Part shown: piece after piece, positions 53,179 to 61,324 of the stretch
How the letters are laid out: each line of letters begins with the position of its first letter
Position numbering within the stretch: position 1 is the stretch's first letter
Source: an uncultured Nocardioides sp.
Lineage (GTDB): Bacteria; Actinomycetota; Actinomycetes; Propionibacteriales; Nocardioidaceae
Assembly (NCBI RefSeq): GCF_947488515.1
Contig: NZ_CANKZF010000001.1
Span: forward strand, 372,001 to 436,000
Length of the DNA: 64,000 bases
Reading direction: 5' to 3'
Notes under the pieces: generated by a model
What the model was told of the DNA's origin: nothing
Database searches by the model: none
The model's input: the letters and a program-made list of their open reading frames with translations, nothing else
Translations under genes and position numbers: made by a program

Positions 53179-54062
53179 GGTCGCCCCGCCTCCTCCCAGG
53201 CGCGGTGCGAGGCCTGCGTGCGCGCCCACAGCGCCGACCACTCGTCGTCGGTGACGTCGTCGACCGGCACCAGCAGGTCGTCGACGAGCGCGCCGCGCCA
53301 GTCGTCGTACGACGTCAGGTCGCGCTGGTCCTTCGAGGTCGGCGTCATGACCTGGTGCACCATCCCGCGCACCGTGCGCTGGTGCGGTCCGTCGATGCGC
53401 TGGGCGACGACCATGCGCCGGAACGGTGACGCCTCGCCGGCGCTCAGGCTCATGTGGGATGCGGCGATCGCCTCGTCCCCGTGGTCGCGGGAGGTGACGA
53501 CCATTCCGCGCAGCACCCCGCCGGGCAGGTGCCGGTACGTCCAGGCCGCCGGGCCGGTCGGGCGCCCGGCCGCCTGGGCGCCGAAGCCTGCCCCGATGCC
53601 GAACGACCACCCGTCCACGTCGTGGTCGCCCCGGACCAGGGGAAGCGGCTCCGCGAACCCCTCGCCGAGACCCGCGTCCGCCCACCAGTGCCCACCGGGG
53701 TTGCCGTCGGTCGGCAGCCCGGACACGACGAGCACCAGGTGGTTCAGCGCGGCACCGAGCTCGTCCTCGGGGCGGGCCCAGACGTGGCCGTGCCGTCGGC
53801 TGATCGCGAACCCGAGCCTCTCGAGCAGCCAGCTGAGGGCGCCGTTCTGCTGGAAGCAGTAGCCCACCCTGGTGCCGGCGGCGGCTCGTGCGGCCGCCGC
53901 TGTCGGGTCGACCGCGTCGGCCCGGTCCAGCATGATGGACAGGTTGTCGTACGGGATCCGCCCGACGTGGGCGCGGTGCAGCACGCGCAAGCCGTCGACC
54001 GTCGGCTGCGGGGCGGAACCCAGGCCGATGCGGGTCAGGTAGCCCTCGACCGTCGTGTCCAC
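53175..54062 (-). CDS. nat: Arylamine N-acetyltransferase
   Basis: NAT enzymes transfer acetyl groups from acetyl-CoA to arylamines or hydrazines through a Cys-His-Asp triad. The 295-residue product has the cysteine in RVGYCFQQNG, the histidine in ALNHLVLVV and the aspartate in WWADAGLGEGF, plus HRAHVGRIPYDNLSI near the N-terminus. GTG at 54062 has GGAGGAG at the proper distance; GTG 54068 and a longer frame to 54167 are less likely. The active-site loop reads RVGYC where most family members read RGGxC. Confidence 0.88.
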   Translation of the reverse strand: MDTTVEGYLTRIGLGSAPQPTVDGLRVLHRAHVGRIPYDNLSIMLDRADAVDPTAAAARAAAGTRVGYCFQQNGALSWLLERLGFAISRRHGHVWARPEDELGAALNHLVLVVSGLPTDGNPGGHWWADAGLGEGFAEPLPLVRGDHDVDGWSFGIGAGFGAQAAGRPTGPAAWTYRHLPGGVLRGMVVTSRDHGDEAIAASHMSLSAGEASPFRRMVVAQRIDGPHQRTVRGMVHQVMTPTSKDQRDLTSYDDWRGALVDDLLVPVDDVTDDEWSALWARTQASHRAWEEAGRP

Positions 54063-54247
54063 GTCCACTCCTCCCTCCCGTCGTCCGCCCGTTACCCCGA
54101 GCTGGCACGAAGGTAACGGTAGGCGTGTCGGCGCGGACGGACGTACCCGATATCGGGGTTGAGGCACCGGAGCCCGAAGTGTTCAGGTGAGGTCCGACGT
54201 CCTGACCGGGGCGGCGTCGTAGTGGGGGCTATGGGGGTGTGGTCGGA

Positions 54248-55120
54248 ATGCGTCGACTCTCAGCAGTACTGGCGGCCGCGTGCCTGCCACTCATCGCCGG
54301 GGCACCGGCCGGGGCTGACGTCCCGGCACCGTCACCGGCTCGTGTCAACGTCGTGCAGGCCGTGCCCGGGGCGACGGTCGACGTGACCGTCGACGGTCGC
54401 CCGGTCGCCGGCGGCGCCGGCGTCGGCGAGGTGCTCGGGCCGTTCGAGCTCGCGCCCGGCAGCCACGAGATCTCGTTCCGCGGCAAGGGCGTCAAGGTGG
54501 AGTCGACCCTCGACGTCGGGGCCGGCGACACCAGCGACGTCGTGCTGCACCTCCCTGCGGACGTCGGGGGCGACCCGGTGGTCCACTCCTACGTCGCTCC
54601 TGCCGGACCGATCGGTCCCGGCAAGGCCCGCGTCCTGCTCGCCCACACGGCGACCGTCGCGCCCGCAGACGTCGAGGTCGACGGCCAGACGGTGTTCACC
54701 AACATCGCCAACGGCGAGTTCGCCGACGCCGACGTGCCGGAGGGCTCGATCAGTGTGGCGCTGCTGCCGTCGGGCGCGGCCGGCGCCGACCCCATCCTCG
54801 GTCCGCTCGACGTGGCCCTGGAGGCCCGTACCCTCTCGATGATCTACGCCTACGGCAACCCGCGCGACGGCTCGATGAACGTCATCGCCCACACCGTCGA
54901 CCTGGCGGCCGACGGCAGCGTCCGGCCCTCACGCATCGAGACCGGGTCGGCGGGGCTGGCCGGGGGTCGGGTGACCACCTTCAACGGCTCGACGGCCGAC
55001 GGCGACCGCGGCCCGCTCCCGACGGTCGGAGCCCTCGGCGCGGCGCTCCTCGTGGCGCTGGGCGTCTCGGGCGTGGGACTGCGGTGGCGCCGTTCGCGCC
55101 TCGTGCCGCCGACCGGATGA
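54248..55120 (+). CDS. Secreted DUF4397 protein with LPTVG sorting-like tail
   Basis: The 290-residue product has a signal peptide (MRRLSAVLAAACLPLIAGAPAGA), DUF4397 repeats with ARVNVVQAVPGATVDVTVDG and ARVLLAHTATVAPADVEVDG, then a C-terminal LPTVG, a hydrophobic helix (LGAALLVALGVSGVGL) and RWRRSR: the layout of a sortase substrate. The next gene, overlapping by ATGA, is a sortase. ATG at 54248 is preceded by GGGGGTG; GTG at 54239 is an alternative. Confidence 0.85.
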   Translation: MRRLSAVLAAACLPLIAGAPAGADVPAPSPARVNVVQAVPGATVDVTVDGRPVAGGAGVGEVLGPFELAPGSHEISFRGKGVKVESTLDVGAGDTSDVVLHLPADVGGDPVVHSYVAPAGPIGPGKARVLLAHTATVAPADVEVDGQTVFTNIANGEFADADVPEGSISVALLPSGAAGADPILGPLDVALEARTLSMIYAYGNPRDGSMNVIAHTVDLAADGSVRPSRIETGSAGLAGGRVTTFNGSTADGDRGPLPTVGALGAALLVALGVSGVGLRWRRSRLVPPTG

Positions 55121-55773
55121 GCGTCCGCACCCGCGCGCTCATGATCTCCGCCTGCCTCGTCGTGGCCACCGGCTGTGCCGGCAGCACCGACGCCACCCGT
55201 CCGGACACCCGGTCGCCCTCCGCGTCGTCCGGGTCCGCCCCGTCCTCCACGCCCTCCTCGTCCTCCGCCGAGCCCGTGACCCCCGCCCGACGCGCCGAGT
55301 CGGTCGTGGCGCCGCGGCGGCCGGTCCGGGCGAGGCTGCCGAGCGGGCGCGTCGTACCCGTGTCCGCGGCCGGCACCACGGGCACCGGGGTGCTGGACGT
55401 GCCCGACGACGTGGACGTCGCGGGGTGGTGGCGCGGCGGCTCGCGCATCGGCGACCCGTTCGGGTCGATCCTCGTCGCGGCCCACGTCGACTCCGACTCC
55501 GAGGGCCTGGGGCCGTTCGCAGAGCTGCTCACGGTCCGTGAGGGTGCGCGGATCCGCCTCGAGGCCCACGGCCTGCGTCAGGACTTCGAGGTGCGGTCGC
55601 GCCGGCTGGTGCCCCAGGGCAGCCTCGTCGACGACGCCTGGATCTACGACGCCGCGGGCGACCTGCGCCTGACCCTCGTCACCTGCGCGCCGCCGTACGA
55701 CGCCTCCCGCGGCGGCTACCAGAACCTGGCCGTGGTCACGGCCGTGCCCCTCGGCCCGCCGGAGGCGACGTGA
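55117..55773 (+). CDS. Class F-type sortase
   Basis: The 218-residue product has an N-terminal lipobox (LVVATGC), a Ser/Pro-rich linker and a sortase domain with VPDDVDVAGWWRGGSRIGDPFGS, the histidine in LVAAHVDSD, the cysteine in LTLVTCAPPYD and an arginine in DASRGGYQN. These correspond to the His-Cys-Arg triad. It probably attaches the upstream LPTVG protein to the envelope, or processes its tail. ATG at 55117 overlaps the upstream stop; the stop overlaps the next GTG. Confidence 0.88.
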   Translation: MSVRTRALMISACLVVATGCAGSTDATRPDTRSPSASSGSAPSSTPSSSSAEPVTPARRAESVVAPRRPVRARLPSGRVVPVSAAGTTGTGVLDVPDDVDVAGWWRGGSRIGDPFGSILVAAHVDSDSEGLGPFAELLTVREGARIRLEAHGLRQDFEVRSRRLVPQGSLVDDAWIYDAAGDLRLTLVTCAPPYDASRGGYQNLAVVTAVPLGPPEAT

Positions 55774-56786
55774 GCCCGAAGAAGCCGTACCAGAAACGGC
55801 TCCCCAGCGTCCTTCCCCCGGCCCCGCGCCGTTCCCCGGCGCAGGAGGCCATCCGGCCGCGCCCCGCTCCCCCACGTGCACGCCGTTCCCCGCCGCCGAC
55901 ACCGCCGGTCGAGGAGGCGCACGAGGCCCCCGTCGAGGCACGCGTCGAGGAACCCGTCGCTGCCACCCCGCCACCGGCCGCGGCCCCGGCCCCGGCCCCG
56001 GTGGGATCCCCGGATATCCGGGGAGACTCCCCCTTGTCGGCCGAGATTCCAGCCGACGAGCGGGAACTCGGGACGACAAGTCCGACCGAGCGTGCCGCCG
56101 TCGTCGCGCCGTCCGGGCCGGGCCCCCGTTCCGGACGCCAGTCCCGCAGGACGCTCGCGCTGGTGGCAGCTGCCCTGGTGGGCGTGGTCGCAGGAGGGGT
56201 CGTCGCGTGGCAGGTCGTCGGTCCGGGCGACTCGTCACCGTCCCCTGCCGCGTCGCTGCCGATCGACGGCTGGCCGATCGCCGCGGAGTCGCGCGCCGTG
56301 ACCGAGGTGCTGCCCGGCGGTGACCTGGAGGTGACCCACTGGATCCACGCGGAGGACCCGATCGACGAGGTGGGCCTCACCCTGCCGGAGGTCGACGGCG
56401 CGGAGGTCTCGGCGACCGATGTCGAGGTGACCGCCGACGGTCGCGCGGCGTCCGGTCCCGCGACCGTCGCGCCGAGCGGTGCGACGTACGCCTTCGCGGA
56501 CGCGACCCGGATCCAGGTGCGCTACCGGATGTCAGGTGCGGTGGAGCTCAGCTCTTCCGCAGACGGCCGCGGCCTCGCCAGCGCGACGTCGCTCGTCGTC
56601 ACCGCCACGCAGGCGCGCGACGTCCGCGTCGTGCGGTCGCAGGAAGTGCTGTCGCTCGCGTGCGCCGCGCCGGAGGAGCAGCCCCTGCCATGCGGGACGT
56701 CGGAGGGCGAGGACCAGTGGCGGGTGGAGCTCACCGGCACCGACGCCGGGAACCGTGTGCTCGCCGTCGTGACCGTCCCGTCCTGA
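55770..56786 (+). CDS. Single-span protein of the sortase operon, unknown
   Basis: The 338-residue product has a long Pro/Arg/Glu-rich N-terminal region, one membrane helix (about residues 127-148, LALVAAALVGVVAGGVVAW) and an extracellular beta-rich domain of about 180 residues starting near SLPIDGWPIAAESRAV. I do not recognise the domain. The GTG at 55770 makes a GTGA overlap with the sortase stop, so it belongs to the same operon. A palindromic DNA element lies in its linker (56007-56080). Because the whole region stays in frame, the gene is intact. Confidence 0.75.
   Translation: MSPKKPYQKRLPSVLPPAPRRSPAQEAIRPRPAPPRARRSPPPTPPVEEAHEAPVEARVEEPVAATPPPAAAPAPAPVGSPDIRGDSPLSAEIPADERELGTTSPTERAAVVAPSGPGPRSGRQSRRTLALVAAALVGVVAGGVVAWQVVGPGDSSPSPAASLPIDGWPIAAESRAVTEVLPGGDLEVTHWIHAEDPIDEVGLTLPEVDGAEVSATDVEVTADGRAASGPATVAPSGATYAFADATRIQVRYRMSGAVELSSSADGRGLASATSLVVTATQARDVRVVRSQEVLSLACAAPEEQPLPCGTSEGEDQWRVELTGTDAGNRVLAVVTVPS
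56007..56080 (+). repeat. In-frame palindromic element inside a coding linker
   Basis: TCCCCGGATATCCGGGGA (56007-56024) is an 18-bp perfect palindrome. Right after it, arms at 56033-56050 and 56063-56080 pair almost fully with a 12-nt loop, ending in CTTGTCG and CGACAAG. The block encodes a polar linker between proline-rich stretches and keeps the frame. The DNA differs in texture from the surrounding codons. Confidence 0.6.
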
Positions 56787-56795
56787 GCGAGCGGT

Positions 56796-57440
56796 TCAGG
56801 CGTTGCCGTCGAGGCCGTGCTCGATGGCCCAGCGGGTCAGCTGCACGCGGTTGTTCATCTGCAGCTTCCGCAGGGTGTTCTGGACGTGGTTCTGGACCGT
56901 GCGGTGCGACAGGACCAGGCGGGCGGCGATCTGCTTGTAGCTCATGCCGGTCGCGACCATCTTGAGGATCTCGGTCTCCCGCTCGGTGAGCTGGTCGCGC
57001 GGGTCGTCGGCCGGGCCGTCAGCGATGCGCCGGAACTCCCCCAGCACGAGACCGGCGAGGCCGGGGGTGAAGACGGTGTCGCCGTCGGCGACCCGCGTCA
57101 CGGCGTCGATGAGCTCGGCGCTCGAGGCCGACTTCACCAGGTAGCCCGTCGCGCCGGCCTTGATCGCCTCCAGCACGTCGTCCTGCTCACCGCTGGCCGA
57201 CAGGATCAGCACCCGGGCCGTCGGGTCGTGCTCCAGCATCATGCTGGTGACCTGGACCCCGCTGTGGTCGGGCAGCTGGAGGTCCAGCACGACCACCTGC
57301 GGCGCCGCCGCCGGGAACCGCGCCATCGCCTCACGCCCGTTGGCCGCCACCGCCACGACCTCGTGGCCGGCCGCCTGCAGGTCGCGCTCGACCGCGTCGC
57401 GCCACATCGGATGGTCGTCGACCACCATCACCCTGACCAT
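56796..57440 (-). CDS. NarL/LuxR family response regulator
   Basis: The 214-residue product has a receiver domain with VDDHPMWRDAV, the phospho-acceptor aspartate in VVVLDLQLPDHSG (about residue 53), SASG and GYLVKSAS lysine, and a C-terminal LuxR helix-turn-helix (LTERETEILKMVATGMSYKQIA, then RTVQNHVQNTLRKL). It is the output partner of the histidine kinase at 57988-59052. ATG at 57440 has GGGAGGGGG upstream. It is the last gene of the group that also includes a flavin-reductase-like gene. Confidence 0.93.
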   Translation of the reverse strand: MVRVMVVDDHPMWRDAVERDLQAAGHEVVAVAANGREAMARFPAAAPQVVVLDLQLPDHSGVQVTSMMLEHDPTARVLILSASGEQDDVLEAIKAGATGYLVKSASSAELIDAVTRVADGDTVFTPGLAGLVLGEFRRIADGPADDPRDQLTERETEILKMVATGMSYKQIAARLVLSHRTVQNHVQNTLRKLQMNNRVQLTRWAIEHGLDGNA

Positions 57441-57476
57441 GGATCCCCCTCCCGGTTGGACCGCAGCGTAGACCGC

Positions 57477-57983
57477 TCAGACGCCCGGCGGGACGTAACG
57501 ACCCCGCCGGTGGACGAGCGGTTCGGGATCGTCGCCGACCACGACCTCGTCCAGCGTGCAGGTCACCAGCCGCGACCAGCCCACCTCGACCTCGGTCTCG
57601 ACGCTCACCAGCGCCCAGGCGGCAGCGGTCTCGAGCCGCGGGCCGTGCGTGCTCTGGTCCCACGCGGCCATCCGCCACGGGCCGCCGGGCGCCGGGGCGA
57701 CGCCCGCGAAGGCGTCCGCCAGGTCGCGGTCCGACCACGACAGCAGCTGTACGACGCCCCTGCCGGTCGCGAGGAGCAGCTCGGTGAGGTCTGCGTCGGG
57801 GTCGAGCAGCGCGAGCACCCGTCCCGGCTCGCCGCCAGCCACCAGCCACGACGTGACCGTCAGGCCCGCCCGTTCCGCGTCGTCCCCCGCTGTCCAGAGC
57901 GAGACCGCCCCGCCGAGGCGCCCGCGCAGGCGTCGTACGGGGTCGTCGGGGGTCGGGAACGGGTGGCCGGCGTGGATGGTCAC
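57477..57983 (-). CDS. Flavin reductase-like FMN-binding protein
   Basis: The 168-residue product is related to flavin reductase-like domains: AVSLWTAGDDAERAGLTVTSWLVAGGEPGRVLALL at the FMN site and a terminal LVHRRGRYV. The match is moderate, and the fold is also seen in FMN-binding oxidoreductases, so the substrate is unknown. GTG at 57983 starts four bases after the kinase stop, and the stop is 36 bases before the response regulator gene, so it lies between the two halves of a two-component system. Confidence 0.75.
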   Translation of the reverse strand: MTIHAGHPFPTPDDPVRRLRGRLGGAVSLWTAGDDAERAGLTVTSWLVAGGEPGRVLALLDPDADLTELLLATGRGVVQLLSWSDRDLADAFAGVAPAPGGPWRMAAWDQSTHGPRLETAAAWALVSVETEVEVGWSRLVTCTLDEVVVGDDPEPLVHRRGRYVPPGV

Positions 57984-57987
57984 GCGG

Positions 57988-59052
57988 TCACGCTAGCGGC
58001 AGCGACAGCTCCCACTCGGTGCCCCACTCGCCGCTCTGGACGGTGGCGGTGCCGCCGAGTCCCTCGATGCGGCCGCGGATCGAGGAGGCAATGCCGAGTC
58101 GTCCCTCGGCCGCTGCCTCGTCCACCCGGCCCGGGGGCATGCCGGGACCGTCGTCGCGCACGGAGACCGTGATCATGTCGGCTGCGGCCTCGGCCAGGAT
58201 CCACGCTGACGCGCCGGGCCCCACGTGGGCCAGCACGTTGTCGAGGCACGCCTTGGCCGCAGCGACGGTCTCGGTGCCGACGTGCTCGTCGACCAGGACG
58301 GCGCCACCGGGCGTCGCCACCTCGACCCGGACCGGGTGCGCGGTGGCCATCGCCTCGAGAGCGCCGGCCAGGTCGACCCTGCCGCCCGACCGGGCCGGCA
58401 CCGTGTCCTGCTGCCGGATCAGGGAGCGCAGCCCGCGCTCCTGCTCGCCTGCCAGCCGGCCGAGCTCGGCCCACTCCCCGCCGGAGGCGGCACCCTGGCG
58501 CTGCACCATCGCGAGCACCTGCAGCACGCCGTCGTGCACGGCGCGCGCGAGTCGGGTCCGTTCCTCCGCCGCCGCGGCTGCGTGCTCGGCCGCGTCCCGC
58601 TCCCGCGCCATCCGCTGCAGCGACTCGCACATGTAGCCGACGATCGGTCCGCCGATGAGCACCAGGAAGACGTTGCCGTAGTTGCCCTGGTCGACCGCCT
58701 CACGCGGCAGGAGGTCCGCCAGCGAGAGGGCGACCGCGGCCACGAGGCCGCCCTTCCAGTGCCAGTGGATCGCCCACGCCAGCAGCGCGCCCATCACCCA
58801 GAATCCGGGCAGCGTCGCGTTGAAGCTCTCCGACTTCAGCCAGGGGGTGACGCCGATCGCCGCCGCGGCGATCAGCAGGTCGGCGACGAGCAGCGCGGGC
58901 GTGCGCGTGGAGCGCCGGCCGTAGAGCCAGATCGCGACGCCGGTCCACACCACCAGCGCCAGGACGACCGTCAGGGCGAGGGTCGGGTGGGAGAAGCTGT
59001 CGCGCCGGTAGGCGTTGAGGGCGACCATGTTGATGGTGACCACGACCCGCAC
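57988..59052 (-). CDS. Sensor histidine kinase (HisKA_3 type)
   Basis: The product, 354 residues with the start used here, has about five N-terminal membrane helices, a dimerisation/phosphoacceptor domain with ERTRLARAVHDGVLQVL (the histidine is the phosphorylation site), and a HATPase with VSVRDDGPGMPP and LGIASSIRGRIEGLGG. It resembles the MacS family. The start is doubtful: GTG at 59052 falls inside what looks like a helix (LYSALAIVRVVVTINM), and the reading frame stays open upstream without a usual start to a CTG at 59142, which overlaps the plsC stop. The true protein may be about 30 residues longer. Confidence 0.88.
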   Translation of the reverse strand: MRVVVTINMVALNAYRRDSFSHPTLALTVVLALVVWTGVAIWLYGRRSTRTPALLVADLLIAAAAIGVTPWLKSESFNATLPGFWVMGALLAWAIHWHWKGGLVAAVALSLADLLPREAVDQGNYGNVFLVLIGGPIVGYMCESLQRMARERDAAEHAAAAAEERTRLARAVHDGVLQVLAMVQRQGAASGGEWAELGRLAGEQERGLRSLIRQQDTVPARSGGRVDLAGALEAMATAHPVRVEVATPGGAVLVDEHVGTETVAAAKACLDNVLAHVGPGASAWILAEAAADMITVSVRDDGPGMPPGRVDEAAAEGRLGIASSIRGRIEGLGGTATVQSGEWGTEWELSLPLA

Positions 59053-59138
59053 GATGGCGAGCGCGGAGTAGAGCCGGTCCTCGACGGCGAGGGCGGAGTC
59101 GGCCCGCGGCTGCTGCTGCCGCGGGTGCGGGTCGGCGT

Positions 59139-59906
59139 TCAGGACGCCTTCTGCTCAGGCCCGTCCTCGGCCTGCTCGCGCGCCGCCTTCTCCCGCTCGG
59201 CCTTCTCGCGCTCGGCCTGCTTGGCCTTCTCCTTGTCGAGCTCCTTCGCCTTGCTGGCGTAGAGGTCGACGTACTCCTGCCCGGAGAGCCGCATGATCTC
59301 GTACATGATCTCGTCGGTGATCGAGCGCAGGATGTAGCGGTCGTTCTCCATACCGGCGTAACGGGAGAAGTCGAGGGGCTTGCCGAAGCGCACGACCGGA
59401 CGCGTCCACGTGCCGTAGACCTTGCCGGTCGGGGCCACGACGTCGGTGCCGACCACGGCGCACGGGATGACCGGGGCGCCGCTCTCGAGCGCGAGCCGGG
59501 CCACGCCGGTCTTGCCGCGGTAGAGCTTGCCGTCGTGGGACCGCGTGCCCTCGGGGTAGATCCCGAACAGGTCGCCCTCAGCGAGGATCTTCATCGCCGA
59601 CTTCATGGCGCCCTCCGCGGCGTTGGCGCCCGACCGGTCGATCGGCACCTGCCCTGCCCCGGTGAAGAACTTCTTCTGGAACCAGCCCTTGATGCCGGGG
59701 GTGGTGAAGTACTCGGCCTTGGCGACGAAGGTGACCCGCCGGGTGAGCGTGAGCGGCATGAACAGCCAGTCGGCGTACGACAGGTGGTTGCTGGCCAGGA
59801 TCGCGGGACCCTCCTCCGGCACGTGGTCGATGCCGTAGGCCTTGGGCCGGAACACGAGTCGCAGGACCGGCCCGAGGGCGATCCACTTCAGGAACCAGTA
59901 CAGCAC
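59139..59906 (-). CDS. plsC: 1-acyl-sn-glycerol-3-phosphate acyltransferase (PlsC)
   Basis: PlsC makes phosphatidic acid on the inner membrane face. The 255-residue product has an N-terminal hydrophobic segment, the acyltransferase motif NHLSYADW (the NHx4D form), FVAKAEYF, and IYPEGTRSHDGKLYRGKTGVA. The C-terminal 40 residues form a charged Lys/Glu helix. GTG at 59906 has TAGTCT six bases upstream (leaderless). M. tuberculosis Rv2182c, also a PlsC homologue, lies in the equivalent place after aroG. Confidence 0.9.
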   Translation of the reverse strand: MLYWFLKWIALGPVLRLVFRPKAYGIDHVPEEGPAILASNHLSYADWLFMPLTLTRRVTFVAKAEYFTTPGIKGWFQKKFFTGAGQVPIDRSGANAAEGAMKSAMKILAEGDLFGIYPEGTRSHDGKLYRGKTGVARLALESGAPVIPCAVVGTDVVAPTGKVYGTWTRPVVRFGKPLDFSRYAGMENDRYILRSITDEIMYEIMRLSGQEYVDLYASKAKELDKEKAKQAEREKAEREKAAREQAEDGPEQKAS

Positions 59907-59915
59907 GGTCCGAGA

Positions 59916-60743
59916 CTATCCCTGCTGCTCGCTGGTGACCCGCTCGATGAACGCGGCGGACTCCGCGAAGATCCGCGGGGCGTCGTTGTCGAGGGTGGCC
60001 ACGTGGTAGCTGTCCTCCAGCAGCCGCTCCTCGAAGTCCTTGGACGACAAGCTGGCGTGGAGGGCCTTCGACGTCGAGATGTCCGCGACGTGGTCGTCCT
60101 TGGAGCGGAACGACAGCACCGGGATGGTGACCTTCGGCAGGTCCCGTCGCAGCTGCGACCACCCGGTGGACATCTCGTACGCCGCCTTGAGCGGCATGAC
60201 GGGGTAGGCCACCTCGTCCATGCCGGGCTTCTTGATGTCGTTCCGGATCCCGGGGAAGGCAGGCACCACGCGCTTGAGGACGGGCAGCAGCACCGCGTCC
60301 TTGCGCAGCGTGTCGACGGCCGCGTTGACCAGCACGAGGCCGGAGAGCTCCTCGCCGCGGTCTGCGGCGAGGCGCAGGCACAGCGACGCGCCCATGGACA
60401 GGCCGACAGCGAAGACTGCGTCGTTCTCGGCTGCGAGCCTGTCGAACGCCCCCTCGACGGTCGCGACCCAGTCGGACCAGGTGACCTTGTTGCAGTCCTG
60501 CCACCGGGTGCCGTGGCCGGGCAGCAGCGGCATCTCGATGGCGTACCCGCGCGCTGACAGCTCCTCCGCCCACGGCCGCATCGAGGCGGGGCTACCGGTG
60601 AAACCGTGCACGACGAGCACGCCGACGCGCCGACCACCGGTCGAGGCAGGGTTGGCGGGGGTGGACATCGGCGCGACCAGGGTGGGGTCGAGGGGTGCGG
60701 CCTGCGTGCCGCGGAAGGGGATCCTCACGGGCACAGTGTGCAC
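59916..60743 (-). CDS. Alpha/beta hydrolase, carboxylesterase or monoacylglycerol lipase-like
   Basis: The 275-residue product has the oxyanion loop VLVVHGFTGSPASMRPWAE, the nucleophile in GLSMGAS, the aspartate in SKDDHVAD and the histidine in DSYHVATLDND: the complete catalytic triad of serine esterases. It resembles the Est30-like family. The N-terminus is uncertain: GTG codons at 60743, 60734 and 60728 are all possible, and none has a Shine-Dalgarno. It lies nine bases upstream of plsC, though plsC also appears to have its own promoter. Confidence 0.88.
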   Translation of the reverse strand: MHTVPVRIPFRGTQAAPLDPTLVAPMSTPANPASTGGRRVGVLVVHGFTGSPASMRPWAEELSARGYAIEMPLLPGHGTRWQDCNKVTWSDWVATVEGAFDRLAAENDAVFAVGLSMGASLCLRLAADRGEELSGLVLVNAAVDTLRKDAVLLPVLKRVVPAFPGIRNDIKKPGMDEVAYPVMPLKAAYEMSTGWSQLRRDLPKVTIPVLSFRSKDDHVADISTSKALHASLSSKDFEERLLEDSYHVATLDNDAPRIFAESAAFIERVTSEQQG

Positions 60744-60841
60744 CAGCTGGGCAGCCGTGAGGCCCCCGAACGTCGTGTCGCCGGGTGGCGAGGTACGAGC
60801 GCAAGGAGCGTGGAGACCACGCCCCCGCTACCGTAGATCCC

Positions 60842-61324
60842 GTGAGTCGCCCGGAGGACGAGAGCCGCACCGAGCTCGCGTGGCGCGAGATCGTCGAGAA
60901 CTACGGCGAGCGCGCTGTCCTGGACGACCCGGCGGCCCCGGCGGACGAGGCGGCGGCCGTCCCCGAGGGCCCCTCTCCGGACGCTCCCGCGAGCCCCGGG
61001 AGCCCACCCTCGGACGACCTGCCGGAGCACCTGCGGGACGACGACGAGGTGGAGCGGCGCGAGCAGGCCATCGCGAAGGCCGAGCGCTTCCGGCCACCGC
61101 CGGCACCCCCGTTCCCCGTCCCCCGCACGTGGCAGCGTGGGCTGGCCTGGGCCGGGATCTTCGTGGCTCCCTTGATCGCCCTCGTGATCGGTCTGTTCTC
61201 GATCTACGTCAACCCGCTGATCGGCTGGGTGCTGGTCGGGTGGTTCGTCGGCGGGTTCGGCTACCTCGTCCTGGTGATGCCCAAGTCGCCCCGCGACCCC
61301 TGGGACGACGGCTCACGCATCTGA
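60842..61324 (+). CDS. Two-helix membrane protein, unknown
   Basis: The 160-residue product has an acidic, proline-rich cytoplasmic N-terminus (SRTELAWREIVENYGERA, PAAPADEAAAVPEG) and two membrane helices at about 99-137 (WAGIFVAPLIALVIGLFSIY, LVGWFVGGFGYLVLVM), ending SPRDPWDDGSRI. I do not recognise a named family, but similar short proteins are common in actinobacteria. GTG at 60842 has TACCGT seven bases upstream, so it is leaderless. Its last 64 bases overlap the convergent gene. Confidence 0.78.
   Translation: MSRPEDESRTELAWREIVENYGERAVLDDPAAPADEAAAVPEGPSPDAPASPGSPPSDDLPEHLRDDDEVERREQAIAKAERFRPPPAPPFPVPRTWQRGLAWAGIFVAPLIALVIGLFSIYVNPLIGWVLVGWFVGGFGYLVLVMPKSPRDPWDDGSRI

Noticed and set aside
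54146..54157. CCCGATATCGGG palindrome upstream of the DUF4397 gene
   Set aside because: Only 12 bp, about 90 bp from the start codon and without a clear promoter beside it; I could not support a regulatory role.
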